Of a DNA stretch of 64,000 nt, positions 15,414 through 22,326 are shown piece after piece. Within the stretch, counting starts at the first letter, position 1. Every line of letters begins with the position of its first letter. The position numbers and the translations under genes were made by a program. The notes below the pieces were generated by a model that saw only the letters and a program-made list of their open reading frames with translations, was not told the origin of the DNA and did no database searches. This DNA is from a virus. The stretch lies in IMG/VR virus record IMGVR_UViG_3300032018_000001, positions 62,001-126,000 of that record. The stretch is one strand, 5' to 3'.

Positions 15414-16079
15414 GTGAAAACAAGAGCGGAGCTTGCAGCTATTTGGGAGTTTGGTTTTCTTGTTTTATTTATTATACTGGCTGGCTGGCTGGCCTTAATG
15501 GTTAAAAAGCAGCAAGTCACCATTGATGCAGCAGAAAGGATTGCTCAGGTGTACAAAGCAGATTCGGTAGAGCTTCACGCTATCAAGGCCACACTCATGC
15601 TGGCCTATGACCTGTCAGACCCAGAGGCGGAATTTTTCGGGTACTGGTTTAACAAAAAATCCAAGCAGTTCAGTATTCCGTGGATGACCTTTGCTGCGGT
15701 TGCTAAGGTTGAATCAGGCTACAATCCCACTGCTACCTCTGAGGCCGGTGCCAAGGGGTACATGCAGATGCTTGATACCACACACCAAGAGCAGTGTCAA
15801 AAGCTGGGTATTCCATTTGTGAAGGGTAAGACTCCATGGATTGATGTAATCAATGTCGTGTGCGGTAGCAACTACTTGGCTGAATCAAAGGATACTACTT
15901 TTGAGGTCATGGTTAAACGCTATCTGGCACCGCTGCATGCTAAGATAAAAAAGCAAGCCAAGAAAGAGCCTGAGAATGTTCAGCTGCAAAAGAAGGCTGC
16001 TACGATTGAGCAGTACTACCATGACGTGCGCCGGGAATTTATGCTGCTGAGCGCTATCTATACCGGGATTAAAAAATGA
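15414..16079 (+). CDS. Membrane-anchored lytic transglycosylase
   Basis: 221 aa from GTG 15414 (GGAG upstream). A hydrophobic helix at residues 12-30 (EFGFLVLFIILAGWLALMV) anchors an SLT domain. The catalytic glutamate is E100 in AKVESGYNPTAT, followed by the family motif AGAKGYMQML. Such enzymes cleave the glycan strand of peptidoglycan, either for local wall opening during DNA entry or for lysis. Next to a two-TM protein (16610), so a second wall-degrading unit besides the amidase at 11455. Confidence 0.85.
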   Translation: MKTRAELAAIWEFGFLVLFIILAGWLALMVKKQQVTIDAAERIAQVYKADSVELHAIKATLMLAYDLSDPEAEFFGYWFNKKSKQFSIPWMTFAAVAKVESGYNPTATSEAGAKGYMQMLDTTHQEQCQKLGIPFVKGKTPWIDVINVVCGSNYLAESKDTTFEVMVKRYLAPLHAKIKKQAKKEPENVQLQKKAATIEQYYHDVRREFMLLSAIYTGIKK

Positions 16080-16249
16080 TGTGGCTGTGTAATTCTTGTG
16101 CTGTTGCCAGGATAAAGGCTGGCACGTTAAAGCCTCTTAACTACTACTGGCCACCTAATGAGGCCCCGTGGAAAGAGGGCAGCTGCGATGACTGCGGTAA
16201 AACGGAGCACGTATCTAACTGGCCGGTGCCCAAAAGCAATAAGCCATGA
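16076..16249 (+). CDS. Zinc-ribbon-like miniprotein, 57 aa
   Basis: ATG 16076 overlaps the transglycosylase stop and its own TGA overlaps the next ATG. MMWLCNSCAVARIKAG... with CNSC near the N-terminus and CDDC about 28 residues later is a classic four-cysteine zinc ribbon spacing. Role unknown; may be a transcription accessory factor. Confidence 0.65.
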   Translation: MMWLCNSCAVARIKAGTLKPLNYYWPPNEAPWKEGSCDDCGKTEHVSNWPVPKSNKP

Positions 16250-16608
16250 AAACAAAGCTTATCGTCATTGAGGACAAAATCCTCATTAAGTATGCAGCCA
16301 CGATTGAGAGCAAAACCCGCGGCGGGATTATTATTCCTGACAAAGAGGATAGGGAAATTATTTGCGGGTACGTCAAGGAACGTGGAGAAGGCACTCCGCA
16401 TTATGATTTTGATTCAGATAGCGCCGGTGTTCCTGGCACAAAGAAGAGCAAGATATTCTATATCCCTCTTAAGGTATCAATAGGTGACATGGTTTATTTT
16501 TTCAGTAGTCGTGCCGCTGACCTTATGGTAGACGGAGAGCGATTTTTTATAACGGAACAGAAAAACATCCTGTTGATTGTTCAGCAGGACATGATGGAAG
16601 GGGTGTAA
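16246..16608 (+). CDS. GroES-like co-chaperonin
   Basis: 120 aa. DKILIKYAATIESKTRGGIII carries the GroES beta-barrel start and a mobile-loop-like TRGGIIIPD. The C-terminal half (SIGDMVYF ... RFFITEQKNILLIVQ) matches the end of the Cpn10 barrel. By analogy with T4 gp31 it would replace host GroES on GroEL to fold the capsid protein. The insert between the halves (DFDSDSAGVPGTKKSK) is longer than in host GroES. Coupled to the preceding gene. Confidence 0.75.
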   Translation: MKTKLIVIEDKILIKYAATIESKTRGGIIIPDKEDREIICGYVKERGEGTPHYDFDSDSAGVPGTKKSKIFYIPLKVSIGDMVYFFSSRAADLMVDGERFFITEQKNILLIVQQDMMEGV

Positions 16609-16609
16609 C

Positions 16610-16861
16610 ATGCTACAGATGACCGTTGCTATTCTCATTTTCTTGCTCGGTGCTCCTTTGGGGTACGGCGCTATCAAACTGTTAAAGCTCCTGGGAGCAA
16701 ACATGGTGACACTGGGGGATGTGGCCAAGGCTTACTTTTTTAGCTTCGCCGTATCGCTTGCTGTGGCCTGCTTCATGTATGCTGTTGTCAATTACTATGT
16801 GGTAGAGGCCCGGAAGCGAAAAGAATGCTGCCAGCTCGGATTTGTACAACTGTCAATTTAA
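16610..16861 (+). CDS. Two-TM membrane protein, holin-like
   Basis: 83 aa. Hydrophobic helices at about 5-30 and 42-65 with a charged CC-containing tail. Close to the transglycosylase, so a second holin candidate; could also be another membrane protein. SD GGAAGGGG upstream. Confidence 0.5.
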   Translation: MLQMTVAILIFLLGAPLGYGAIKLLKLLGANMVTLGDVAKAYFFSFAVSLAVACFMYAVVNYYVVEARKRKECCQLGFVQLSI

Positions 16862-17073
16862 TATTGGAGAGCGCAATGAGCATTTTGTGGGCCGGGCGGA
16901 CGGTGCCGTAAAGAATGCTCGTTCCTATCTTCAACCGTACATAGTATAACATGCCAAAACTGACACCTTACTATCGGCGTGGAATCGGGAAAACCAGTTG
17001 GTTTCAAATTGGTGGCCGCGTGAGCATGCTTTCCGGGCTCGCTAGGGTGACGCGGTGTTTTTTAAAAGATTAA
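16862..17073 (+). ncRNA. Possible small RNA region with terminator
   Basis: About 290 bases lack a convincing gene. A GAGCATT/AATGCTC hairpin (16878-16920) is followed by TATAAC (16945-16950), an AAACC-AGTT-GGTTT hairpin, and a terminator (CCGCGT/ACGCGG with nested GAGC/GCTC, then TTTTTT near 17060). This could encode a ~110-nt RNA. A 40-codon ORF (16951-17073) without SD overlaps it and is less likely. Confidence 0.35.
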
Positions 17074-17089
17074 TATTTGTATTTTTATC

Positions 17090-17119
17090 TTGACTTGCTA
17101 ATGCTCATTTGCTTATATT
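17090..17119 (+). promoter_or_regulatory. Sigma70-like promoter TTGACT-18-TATATT
   Basis: TTGACT at 17090-17095 and TATATT at 17114-17119, spacer 18. Follows the T-run of the terminator above and leads into an SD and start at 17159. The TTGCTTATATTA core is shared with the promoter at 22864. Confidence 0.65.
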
Positions 17120-17158
17120 ACTACTAACGAAAAAATAATTTAACAGAAGGAGTGTGTG

Positions 17159-17341
17159 ATGAGTGTGAAGAACGGATGTCCTAACCCGAAGTGCGATGAC
17201 CCCGATTGCAAACTCGGAAAAATCATGCAGAGCGGCGGCCCGCTTACAGCGGAAGAGCGCAAGGCTCAGGATGCCATAACATCACCGGCGAAAGAGGTTG
17301 CTGCCAAATGCAAGATGAGGCCATCACGGGCAGCATCTTAA
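17159..17341 (+). CDS. Small Cys-motif protein, 60 aa
   Basis: ATG 17159 after AGAAGGAG. GCPNPKCDDPDC near the N-terminus could bind a metal. The same frame continues after the TAA with a protein-like, cysteine-bearing segment (to 17476), so the true gene may be longer or broken. Unknown function. Confidence 0.55.
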   Translation: MSVKNGCPNPKCDDPDCKLGKIMQSGGPLTAEERKAQDAITSPAKEVAAKCKMRPSRAAS

Positions 17342-17344
17342 ATT

Positions 17345-17476
17345 TTGCAAAAGCAGAAAACGCCCGGCAGCAGCTATCATGCTGGGAACTACGGAAAAGA
17401 TTTTAATCCTAGAACGCCTATCTGCGGTGATTGCGAATTGCGAGCGGATTGCCGAAAGACATTTTTGGAGTCATAA
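17345..17476 (+). CDS. Cys-containing ORF in frame with preceding gene
   Basis: From TTG 17345, immediately after the in-frame TAA, to TAA 17474. The end reads ICGDCELRADCRKTFLES, a CxxC...C pattern like the tail of the KTSC protein. No SD. Either a separate small gene, a readthrough extension, or part of a disrupted gene; an overlapping frame (17308-17406) is also open. Confidence 0.3.
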   Translation: MQKQKTPGSSYHAGNYGKDFNPRTPICGDCELRADCRKTFLES

Positions 17477-17683
17477 TGAGTTCAGAATTCAACATCAAAG
17501 TTACGCAGGATAAAAAAGACCCCAGCCTCCTGCACATCACCGGGGGGTATTCCTGCCAAGCTTTTGTTTGAACAGCTGCGTATTGCTACGAATAAGCGTG
17601 CTATTGTTAAGGAAGGCGAGAAAAACTTTCTGGTAATATACGAAGATGACGGATTTACACCTTGGCTAAAAAGGGAATTATGA
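17476..17683 (+). pseudogene. Small gene split by a G6 frameshift
   Basis: MSSEFNIKVTQDKKDPSLLH starts at 17476 (overlapping the previous stop) and runs into GGGGGG at 17542-17547. In frame it stops at once. Removing one G (or shifting +1) gives a continuous 68-aa protein ending DDGFTPWLKREL at 17683, overlapping the next gene. The downstream part is clearly protein-like. A homopolymer error, a recent mutation or a programmed shift are all possible. Confidence 0.5.
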
Positions 17684-18561
17684 TAACCGAAAAATCTGAA
17701 TTCTCAAAGCAGTGGATTATTCGTACCGGAATTCCTATTGTGGAATCCTATAATGGCAATATTACTCTGCGTGCGCTTCACTATCAGCTGGTTGCTAATG
17801 GGATGACAAACGATATTGCTCACTACAAGAAGGTAGTGAATGCCATGATTGAGGCCCGCTGGAAAGGGCTCGTGGCCTTCGATGCTTTCCTTGACCACGA
17901 AAGAGAGACGCTGGGCTCTACGGATTACGAAGAGACAAACGTGATAGATGCGTCTGACCGGGCCAAAGAACAAATCCGGGCGTGGGCTACCAGTTACCAC
18001 AAAAACCGCTGGGAGAATCAGCCGGTGTATCCGGAGGTCTTTATTGAGAAGAAGGCGCTGCAGGGCGTCTTTGAGGCACCGTGCAAGCACTGGGATGTGG
18101 CGCTGAATCCGTGCAAGGGTTATCCATCGTTGACATTTCAGTACGCATGCAAGAAGCGCTTTGATGAAGCGATTTCATTAGGCAAAGAGCCTATCATTCT
18201 TTACTTTGGCGATTATGATTGTTCCGGGGAAGACATACCGCGGAGCATTGGTGATACGTTTTCTCGCATGGGCACTCCTGTGGAGGTGAGGCGAATTGCA
18301 CTTATGAAAGATCAGGTGATAGCGTGGCGTCTTCCCCCGGCTCCTACAAAACAAGAAGATACGCGGAGCCGCAACTGGGATGGCCTGGGACAGGTAGAGC
18401 TGGACGCTGTAGAGCCCCGCAAGATTGTGAAGCTCTGCGAGAAAGCCATTCAGGATGTTTTCGATGACGGGCTCTGGGAAGAGCTGCAGGATGTACAGGA
18501 AGAAGAACAAGATAAATTCAAAAAGATTCTGAAGCGTGATTTCAAAACACTTCTTGACTAG
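17680..18561 (+). CDS. Toprim protein related to TopoVI-A/Spo11
   Basis: 293 aa from ATG 17680 (AAAAAGGG upstream). The N-terminal winged-helix-like part has LRALHYQLV with Y35 where TopoVI-A/Spo11 carry the DNA-cleaving tyrosine. The Toprim domain shows VFIEKKAL (E123) and LYFGDYDCSGEDI (D178, D180) as metal ligands. Related genes occur in many phages, and their role is not settled; DNA breakage or recombination is a reasonable guess. Leads a run with a nucleotidase gene. Confidence 0.65.
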   Translation: MITEKSEFSKQWIIRTGIPIVESYNGNITLRALHYQLVANGMTNDIAHYKKVVNAMIEARWKGLVAFDAFLDHERETLGSTDYEETNVIDASDRAKEQIRAWATSYHKNRWENQPVYPEVFIEKKALQGVFEAPCKHWDVALNPCKGYPSLTFQYACKKRFDEAISLGKEPIILYFGDYDCSGEDIPRSIGDTFSRMGTPVEVRRIALMKDQVIAWRLPPAPTKQEDTRSRNWDGLGQVELDAVEPRKIVKLCEKAIQDVFDDGLWEELQDVQEEEQDKFKKILKRDFKTLLD

Positions 18562-18569
18562 GAGATAGC

Positions 18570-19154
18570 ATGAACGGCATACGAAAAGAGAACGACAACG
18601 TGGCGCTGTTTGACCTTGACGGTACGCTGTGCGACTACGACAGCGCCATGCTGAAATCCATGAATGCTATCCGGGCACCCTCTGAGCCTGAGATTAAGCA
18701 TGTCCCTCAGGACGGGATACCTCCTTTCATGCAGGCCCGGATAGACCTGATATGCGCGGATGAGCTCTGGTGGGAAAACATGCCTCCGCTCGCGGCCGGG
18801 TTTGACATCCTTATGGTTGCAAGAGACCTGGGATACCGGCCTATGATTCTGACTCAGGGGCCTAAAAGAAATCCTTATGCATGGTCAGGAAAGAAACGAT
18901 GGGTAGACCGGAACATTGGAGTGAACGTGGACATAACCATTACACGGGACAAGGGGTTGGTTTACGGAAAGGTTATGGTTGACGATTACCCTAAGTACAT
19001 TTTGCGCTGGCTGCAGTGGCGAAAAAATGGGCTGGTCATCATGCCACCGAATGAGGGCAATAAGGATTTCAAACATCCTCAGGTCATCCGGTACGACTGC
19101 AGCGAGAAGCTTCCTGAGATTCATGAAGCAATGAAAAAGAGGTTGTCAAAATGA
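18570..19154 (+). CDS. HAD-family 5'(3')-deoxyribonucleotidase-like
   Basis: 194 aa. Motif I LFDLDGTLCDYD (nucleophile D15, D17), motif II LTQGP, and motif IV VMVDDYPKY give a HAD phosphatase. The length and FDLDGTLCD fit the NT5C type that removes phosphate from deoxynucleoside monophosphates. It would adjust nucleotide pools during infection. SD GGAG upstream; overlaps the next gene by 4 nt. Confidence 0.75.
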   Translation: MNGIRKENDNVALFDLDGTLCDYDSAMLKSMNAIRAPSEPEIKHVPQDGIPPFMQARIDLICADELWWENMPPLAAGFDILMVARDLGYRPMILTQGPKRNPYAWSGKKRWVDRNIGVNVDITITRDKGLVYGKVMVDDYPKYILRWLQWRKNGLVIMPPNEGNKDFKHPQVIRYDCSEKLPEIHEAMKKRLSK

Positions 19155-19375
19155 TACTACGCACCGTAAAGGATTTTCAGGACATGCTGCTTTATCGCTT
19201 TGGCCTCTTACCGGATAGCATGTTTATTGCTTCAAGCAGCCCCAGCGTTTTTGTCATCATGTACAAGCAGCGCCTCAGGACTCTGTGGTATCGTAAGAAA
19301 ATAATGGAGGCCATTGCCGAAAGTAAGTTTGTAGGCAACAGGGTGGGAGTATCAATAATCATAGGTATGGTGTAG
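19151..19375 (+). CDS. Hypothetical 74-aa protein
   Basis: Coupled to the nucleotidase (ATGA). Contains a hydrophobic stretch (MFIASSSPSVFVIMY) and ends VGVSIIIGMV. No family recognised. Confidence 0.6.
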   Translation: MILRTVKDFQDMLLYRFGLLPDSMFIASSSPSVFVIMYKQRLRTLWYRKKIMEAIAESKFVGNRVGVSIIIGMV

Positions 19376-19376
19376 T

Positions 19377-19517
19377 ATGCTAACTAAATTTGTAGTAGCA
19401 ACCAGCCCCCGGAGAGCAGCGCAAGCAGTCCGCGGTGTGCCTTGGGATGAGAAGTTTGACAGGAAACGCGCTGCTACAATTTTAAAAAGCAGAAACAATG
19501 AAACAACCAACACCTGA
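19377..19517 (+). CDS. Hypothetical basic 46-aa protein
   Basis: ATG 19377 follows the previous TAG by one base and the 3' end overlaps the next gene by 20 nt. Basic (SPRRAAQAVRGVP, DRKRAATILKSR). Unknown. Confidence 0.45.
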   Translation: MLTKFVVATSPRRAAQAVRGVPWDEKFDRKRAATILKSRNNETTNT

Positions 19518-19860
19518 CTTCGATAAGCCCCTTGACTTACTGGCTTTTATTTATAATAGTTTTGGTATCTGCGGATGCTCGCAGTTTGACGTTATTGTCA
19601 ATGAGCTTAAACGTTTTTTGACGTGGGCGGGCGCTCCTATGGAAAACAGAAGTCTGTACATTACGCTGTATCCGCGTGATGGAATTTTTTATCTGATAGC
19701 AGGAATGCTGGACAGGGCCAAGCTAATAGAGCACGGCACTGCTGTGCGTCATCCGTGGCTTACTGATACTGGTAAGGCTTTTCTTGCTGGGCTTAATAAG
19801 TACGCAGTGGAGCAGATTGACGAAGCTAAAGGTGATGCCTATGATGGTTGCACCTATTAA
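19498..19860 (+). CDS. Hypothetical 120-aa protein
   Basis: MKQPTPDFDKPLDLLAFIY..., with FGICGCS and a winged-helix-like end (LIEHGTAVRHPWLTDTGKAF), suggesting a small DNA-binding-type fold. No clear family. Confidence 0.6.
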   Translation: MKQPTPDFDKPLDLLAFIYNSFGICGCSQFDVIVNELKRFLTWAGAPMENRSLYITLYPRDGIFYLIAGMLDRAKLIEHGTAVRHPWLTDTGKAFLAGLNKYAVEQIDEAKGDAYDGCTY

Positions 19861-19881
19861 CACACATTAAAAGGAGACAAA

Positions 19882-20262
19882 ATGAGAATCCTACAAATCG
19901 GAACGCAGAAGTACACGCAGGTTATTTGCAAGGATGAGCCTAACAGTGTGAATGGTGGCGGAGCCTGTCATTCCTACGCGGTGCTCCCAACAGAGGCGGA
20001 TTTTAGCAAAGATGCAGCGGGAATACAGCTTGCTACTGTAAACTTTCAAAACGGCCCTATCAAAGAAGCGGGCGTGAACGGGTGCCACAACGAAGACCTG
20101 CTTGCAATCGTCATTGACCGGCTGGAGCATTTCCAGAAGGGCTCCTTTGCTTGCCGGGAGAACGCGCTGGCACTGACCAAGTTGGAAGAGGCGATGCACT
20201 GGCTGCGGCACCGCACAAGCGCCAGGGAGGCCCGCGGCGTAGAAGGCACCAGCCAGAAATAG
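19882..20262 (+). CDS. Tad1/Acb2-type hairpin-domain protein (candidate anti-defence signal sponge)
   Basis: 126 aa. The central VNFQNGPIKEAGVNGCHNED and the helical hairpin NALALTKLEEAMHWLRHRT with AREARGVEGT match the phage family carrying the Acb2/Tad1 hairpin domain. Characterised members bind cyclic nucleotide or ADP-ribose signals from Thoeris and CBASS defences and block immunity. Strong SD AAAGGAG. The family is recognised with good confidence; the ligand of this copy is not predictable here. Confidence 0.7.
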   Translation: MRILQIGTQKYTQVICKDEPNSVNGGGACHSYAVLPTEADFSKDAAGIQLATVNFQNGPIKEAGVNGCHNEDLLAIVIDRLEHFQKGSFACRENALALTKLEEAMHWLRHRTSAREARGVEGTSQK

Positions 20263-20270
20263 GAGATGTT

Positions 20271-20324
20271 ATGGAAATAACATACAGTCCTGCTCAGTTA
20301 CGGCAGTACATCGAGAAGCTGTGA
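20271..20324 (+). CDS. Micro-ORF, 17 aa
   Basis: MEITYSPAQLRQYIEKL with SD AGGAG; its TGA overlaps the ATG of the next gene, so it may serve to couple translation. Too short to assign. Confidence 0.35.
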   Translation: MEITYSPAQLRQYIEKL

Positions 20325-20587
20325 TGGAAATAAAAATCGGTAATGCAGTTATAGGAAAAATTGACTCCGTGAAAACGCGGGACAAAGAGCGAGTGCTGAG
20401 CATAGACCCGGCTGCGCTCGCTAAGGATTTTAGCACCTGGGCGTCTTACCTACCAGGGACGGGGATATTTACCGTGGAGCTGACAAGGCCTGCCAAGTGT
20501 CCAGTCTGTAGCAAGCTTGGTTGTAAAGAACATATTGCTGTAAAGCAGGATTGCTTGAAATTGAAGGAGGATGCTAATGGCTTGTGA
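20324..20587 (+). CDS. Hypothetical 87-aa protein with zinc-binding pattern
   Basis: ATG 20324 (TGATG overlap with the micro-ORF). Middle has CPVCSKLGCKEH, consistent with one metal site. Overlaps the following miniprotein. Unknown. Confidence 0.6.
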   Translation: MEIKIGNAVIGKIDSVKTRDKERVLSIDPAALAKDFSTWASYLPGTGIFTVELTRPAKCPVCSKLGCKEHIAVKQDCLKLKEDANGL

Positions 20588-20642
20588 TGGAAAATGTTTA
20601 TCCTGCAGTGCGTGGAAGACGTGTACTAATTTTAAACGATAG
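20577..20642 (+). CDS. Cysteine-rich 21-aa miniprotein
   Basis: SD GAAGGAGG seven bases before ATG 20577. MACDGKCLSCSAWKTCTNFK has four cysteines (C3, C7, C10, C16). The excellent SD supports translation despite the size. Could bind zinc. Confidence 0.5.
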   Translation: MACDGKCLSCSAWKTCTNFKR

Positions 20643-20650
20643 AGGTAACT

Positions 20651-20995
20651 ATGCACACTGTATTACCGTGGATACTTATTGCTCTGGCCATTGCAGCTTT
20701 TGTTTTGGCGCAGTACCTGAAATTTAAGAACGGCACCGTCATGCGCCTTAATGACAGGATTTTAAAATTGGTAAGTAAGAAGGGTACGTTTACCAAAGAA
20801 GAACTGTTTCAGCTTGCGGAAGACTATCAATCGCTGGAGCGCATTTACCTGGAGCGCAAGGAAACTGCCAAGGCAAAAGTCTGTCGTGCCTTTGCTGATG
20901 GGTTTATGGAAATGTCTGAGGGAGCAGACCGGCGCACTCCTCCTGCTCCCACAGGTGCGCCTGATGACCGTGTAGCCGGTAGCTTGCTATTATAA
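20651..20995 (+). CDS. N-terminally membrane-anchored 114-aa protein
   Basis: TM helix at residues 5-21 (LPWILIALAIAAFVLAQ), then a helical, charged domain and a proline-rich tail. GAGG precedes the ATG. Spanin-like shape but not next to lysis genes. Unknown. Confidence 0.6.
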   Translation: MHTVLPWILIALAIAAFVLAQYLKFKNGTVMRLNDRILKLVSKKGTFTKEELFQLAEDYQSLERIYLERKETAKAKVCRAFADGFMEMSEGADRRTPPAPTGAPDDRVAGSLLL

Positions 20996-21016
20996 ACCTG
21001 CGGCCTGAGCCGTAGT

Positions 21017-21057
21017 ACCTTGCTACTACTATCATGAGCGTAGCAGCAAGGTCTTTT
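21017..21057 (+). terminator. Terminator hairpin
   Basis: ACCTTGCT-A-CTAC pairs with GTAG-C-AGCAAGGT (one mismatch), followed by CTTTT. Ends the small-gene operon before the tmRNA. Confidence 0.65.
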
Positions 21058-21139
21058 AAATTCGCAGGGTAATAAGTGATAAACATCGGGGATGTAATGT
21101 GTAGCCCTTGTAAAGGGAGCGCGGAGAATAATTCCGGTG

Positions 21140-21169
21140 TTGCTTACGCCCTGCTACCATTTTTATATT
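21140..21169 (+). promoter_or_regulatory. Probable tmRNA promoter
   Basis: TTGCTT at 21140-21145, 18-nt spacer, TATATT at 21164-21169. It would give a 5' leader of about 20 nt for RNase P removal before the mature tmRNA end at 21199. The 21059-21139 segment contains no convincing gene (only a weak CxxC-bearing ORF from about 21097). Confidence 0.5.
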
Positions 21170-21198
21170 GTTTGCAGAGAATGCTCTTTCAAATTTTA

Positions 21199-21546
21199 GG
21201 GGGTGAACGGACTCGATTTGAGAATTTAAGTAGTAGGTGCATGCTGAGGACGCAGGTGGGCCTCATAAAAATCCTGCAACAAACAAACAACGAATCCAAT
21301 GTTGTTTCTCTGGCCACGCGCCAGAGCGCTGCCTTACAGCTCTCTTTCGTAGCTGCAAGGGCCAGTGTCGCAAACGAAGCGCTCCGTCTCGCAGCGTAAG
21401 CGAGATTGATTGCGGGCTAAGTCCCGTTGCTGGCGTGAAACTGGTGCTGGGTAACTGACACGTCATAAGATGAGACCCGGATAAGCATGTAGTACCTACG
21501 CGGACGTTTTCAAAGACCGGGCTATCATAGGCCCGCACCTCCACCA
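21199..21546 (+). ncRNA. ssrA: Transfer-messenger RNA (tmRNA)
   Basis: The 5' end GGGGGTGAACGGACTCGA pairs with the 3' end CACCTCC-A-CCA (21536-21546) as a tRNA-like acceptor with encoded CCA. TTAAGTAGTAGGTGCATG near the 5' end is typical of tmRNA. The tag frame begins at GCA 21370, in the conserved GTCGCAAACGA context, and reads ANEALRLAA then TAA (21397-21399). Together with SmpB it rescues stalled ribosomes and tags nascent chains for proteolysis. A T-arm-like CGGGC...GGCCCG lies before the 3' end. Length 348 nt fits. Confidence 0.92.
21370..21399 (+). other. tmRNA tag-peptide reading frame
   Basis: Resume codon GCA at 21370-21372; nine codons ANEALRLAA and TAA. With the charged alanine the tag is AANEALRLAA. 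It ends in the usual hydrophobic LAA degron recognised by ClpXP-type proteases. Confidence 0.85.
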
Positions 21547-21606
21547 TATTTTTTTTCGGAGCAGCAGTTACTTTTTTCCGGATAGCTGCTGCATCGTTTG
21601 TTGTGG

Positions 21607-21640
21607 GCCCTGCTACTCTAACCAGTAGCAGGGCTTTTTT
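21607..21640 (+). terminator. Terminator after tmRNA (repeat family)
   Basis: GCCCTGCTACT / AGTAGCAGGGC perfect stem, 6-nt loop, T6. Almost identical stems end the operons at 22789 and 25494. A second GCAGCAG/CTGCTGC hairpin sits just upstream (21561-21592). Confidence 0.92.
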
Positions 21641-21641
21641 A

Positions 21642-21671
21642 TTGTGTAAATTAGCAGGCTGGCCGTATTAA
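21642..21671 (+). promoter_or_regulatory. Weak promoter candidate before wHTH gene
   Basis: TTGTGT, 18-nt spacer, TATTAA. Directly follows the terminator and precedes a gene with SD AAAAGGGG. Confidence 0.35.
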
Positions 21672-21720
21672 TATGGTAAGAGGCTAAAGGGTACTACTAC
21701 TATAAAAAGGGGATAGACTT

Positions 21721-22314
21721 ATGTTATTAGATGCTAGAAAAATTATAGGTAAACTTTGCGGTAATAAAAAATATCATACACTTGATGTTCGGATTATTGC
21801 TGAGCTTGTTTATGATATAGCTACTATTGCTAATTCGGAATCTTCCGATGCTAATTCGGAATCTTCCGATAAAAAGAAACACCCTATTCAGTCACAAAGA
21901 ACAGGTTTTGTGGATATTGGAAGTTGCCAGCGGAGTATTTTGGATTTGTTGGCCGTGGGCAGCTCTGACCAAGCCAAGATTTGCACTTCTTTAGGTATTA
22001 AGAGCCCTACTGCTAATATAGCACTGAATAAACTTCATAAAAAGAAACTTATTTCTCGTAAGAAATCTGGCAAGTGTTTTATTTATCGAGTATATACAAA
22101 CGGAAAGAGACAGGAAACTTTTGATGTGCGTACCAATATGACTAAACGCGAGAGAAATTCTCTTATCTATGATAAATTTAAGCAGGGAGAAACCAAAGCA
22201 CAGCTTGCTGCTGCTTTTTTTCTTGATAATAATACTGTTGACCATATTATTAAGAAATGCAAAGAACAAAGTCAGGTGGTTAAGCCAGTTGCAGAATTAT
22301 CAGCAGTATCATAA
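21721..22314 (+). CDS. Winged-helix/HTH regulator-like protein
   Basis: 197 aa. A winged-helix segment at about 78-125 (SILDLLAVGSSDQAKICTSL ... ALNKLHKKKLISRKK) resembles MarR/replication-type wHTH. A C-terminal HTH (KAQLAAAFFLDNNTVDHIIK) follows. An in-frame duplication gives ANSESSDANSESSD as a flexible linker. The gene is markedly more AT-rich than neighbours, hinting at recent acquisition. Probable phage regulator; target unknown. Confidence 0.6.
   Translation: MLLDARKIIGKLCGNKKYHTLDVRIIAELVYDIATIANSESSDANSESSDKKKHPIQSQRTGFVDIGSCQRSILDLLAVGSSDQAKICTSLGIKSPTANIALNKLHKKKLISRKKSGKCFIYRVYTNGKRQETFDVRTNMTKRERNSLIYDKFKQGETKAQLAAAFFLDNNTVDHIIKKCKEQSQVVKPVAELSAVS
21829..21870 (+). repeat. Tandem 21-bp duplication
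   Basis: The unit GCTAATTCGGAATCTTCCGA(T) occurs twice, exactly, at 21829-21849 and 21850-21870, encoding ANSESSD twice. Perfect identity suggests a recent event. Confidence 0.9.
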
Positions 22315-22326
22315 AGGACGTAACGG

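Noticed and set aside
21076-21458. ORFs of 107 and 73 codons
   Set aside because: They overlap the tmRNA; the first merely ends in the tag reading frame.
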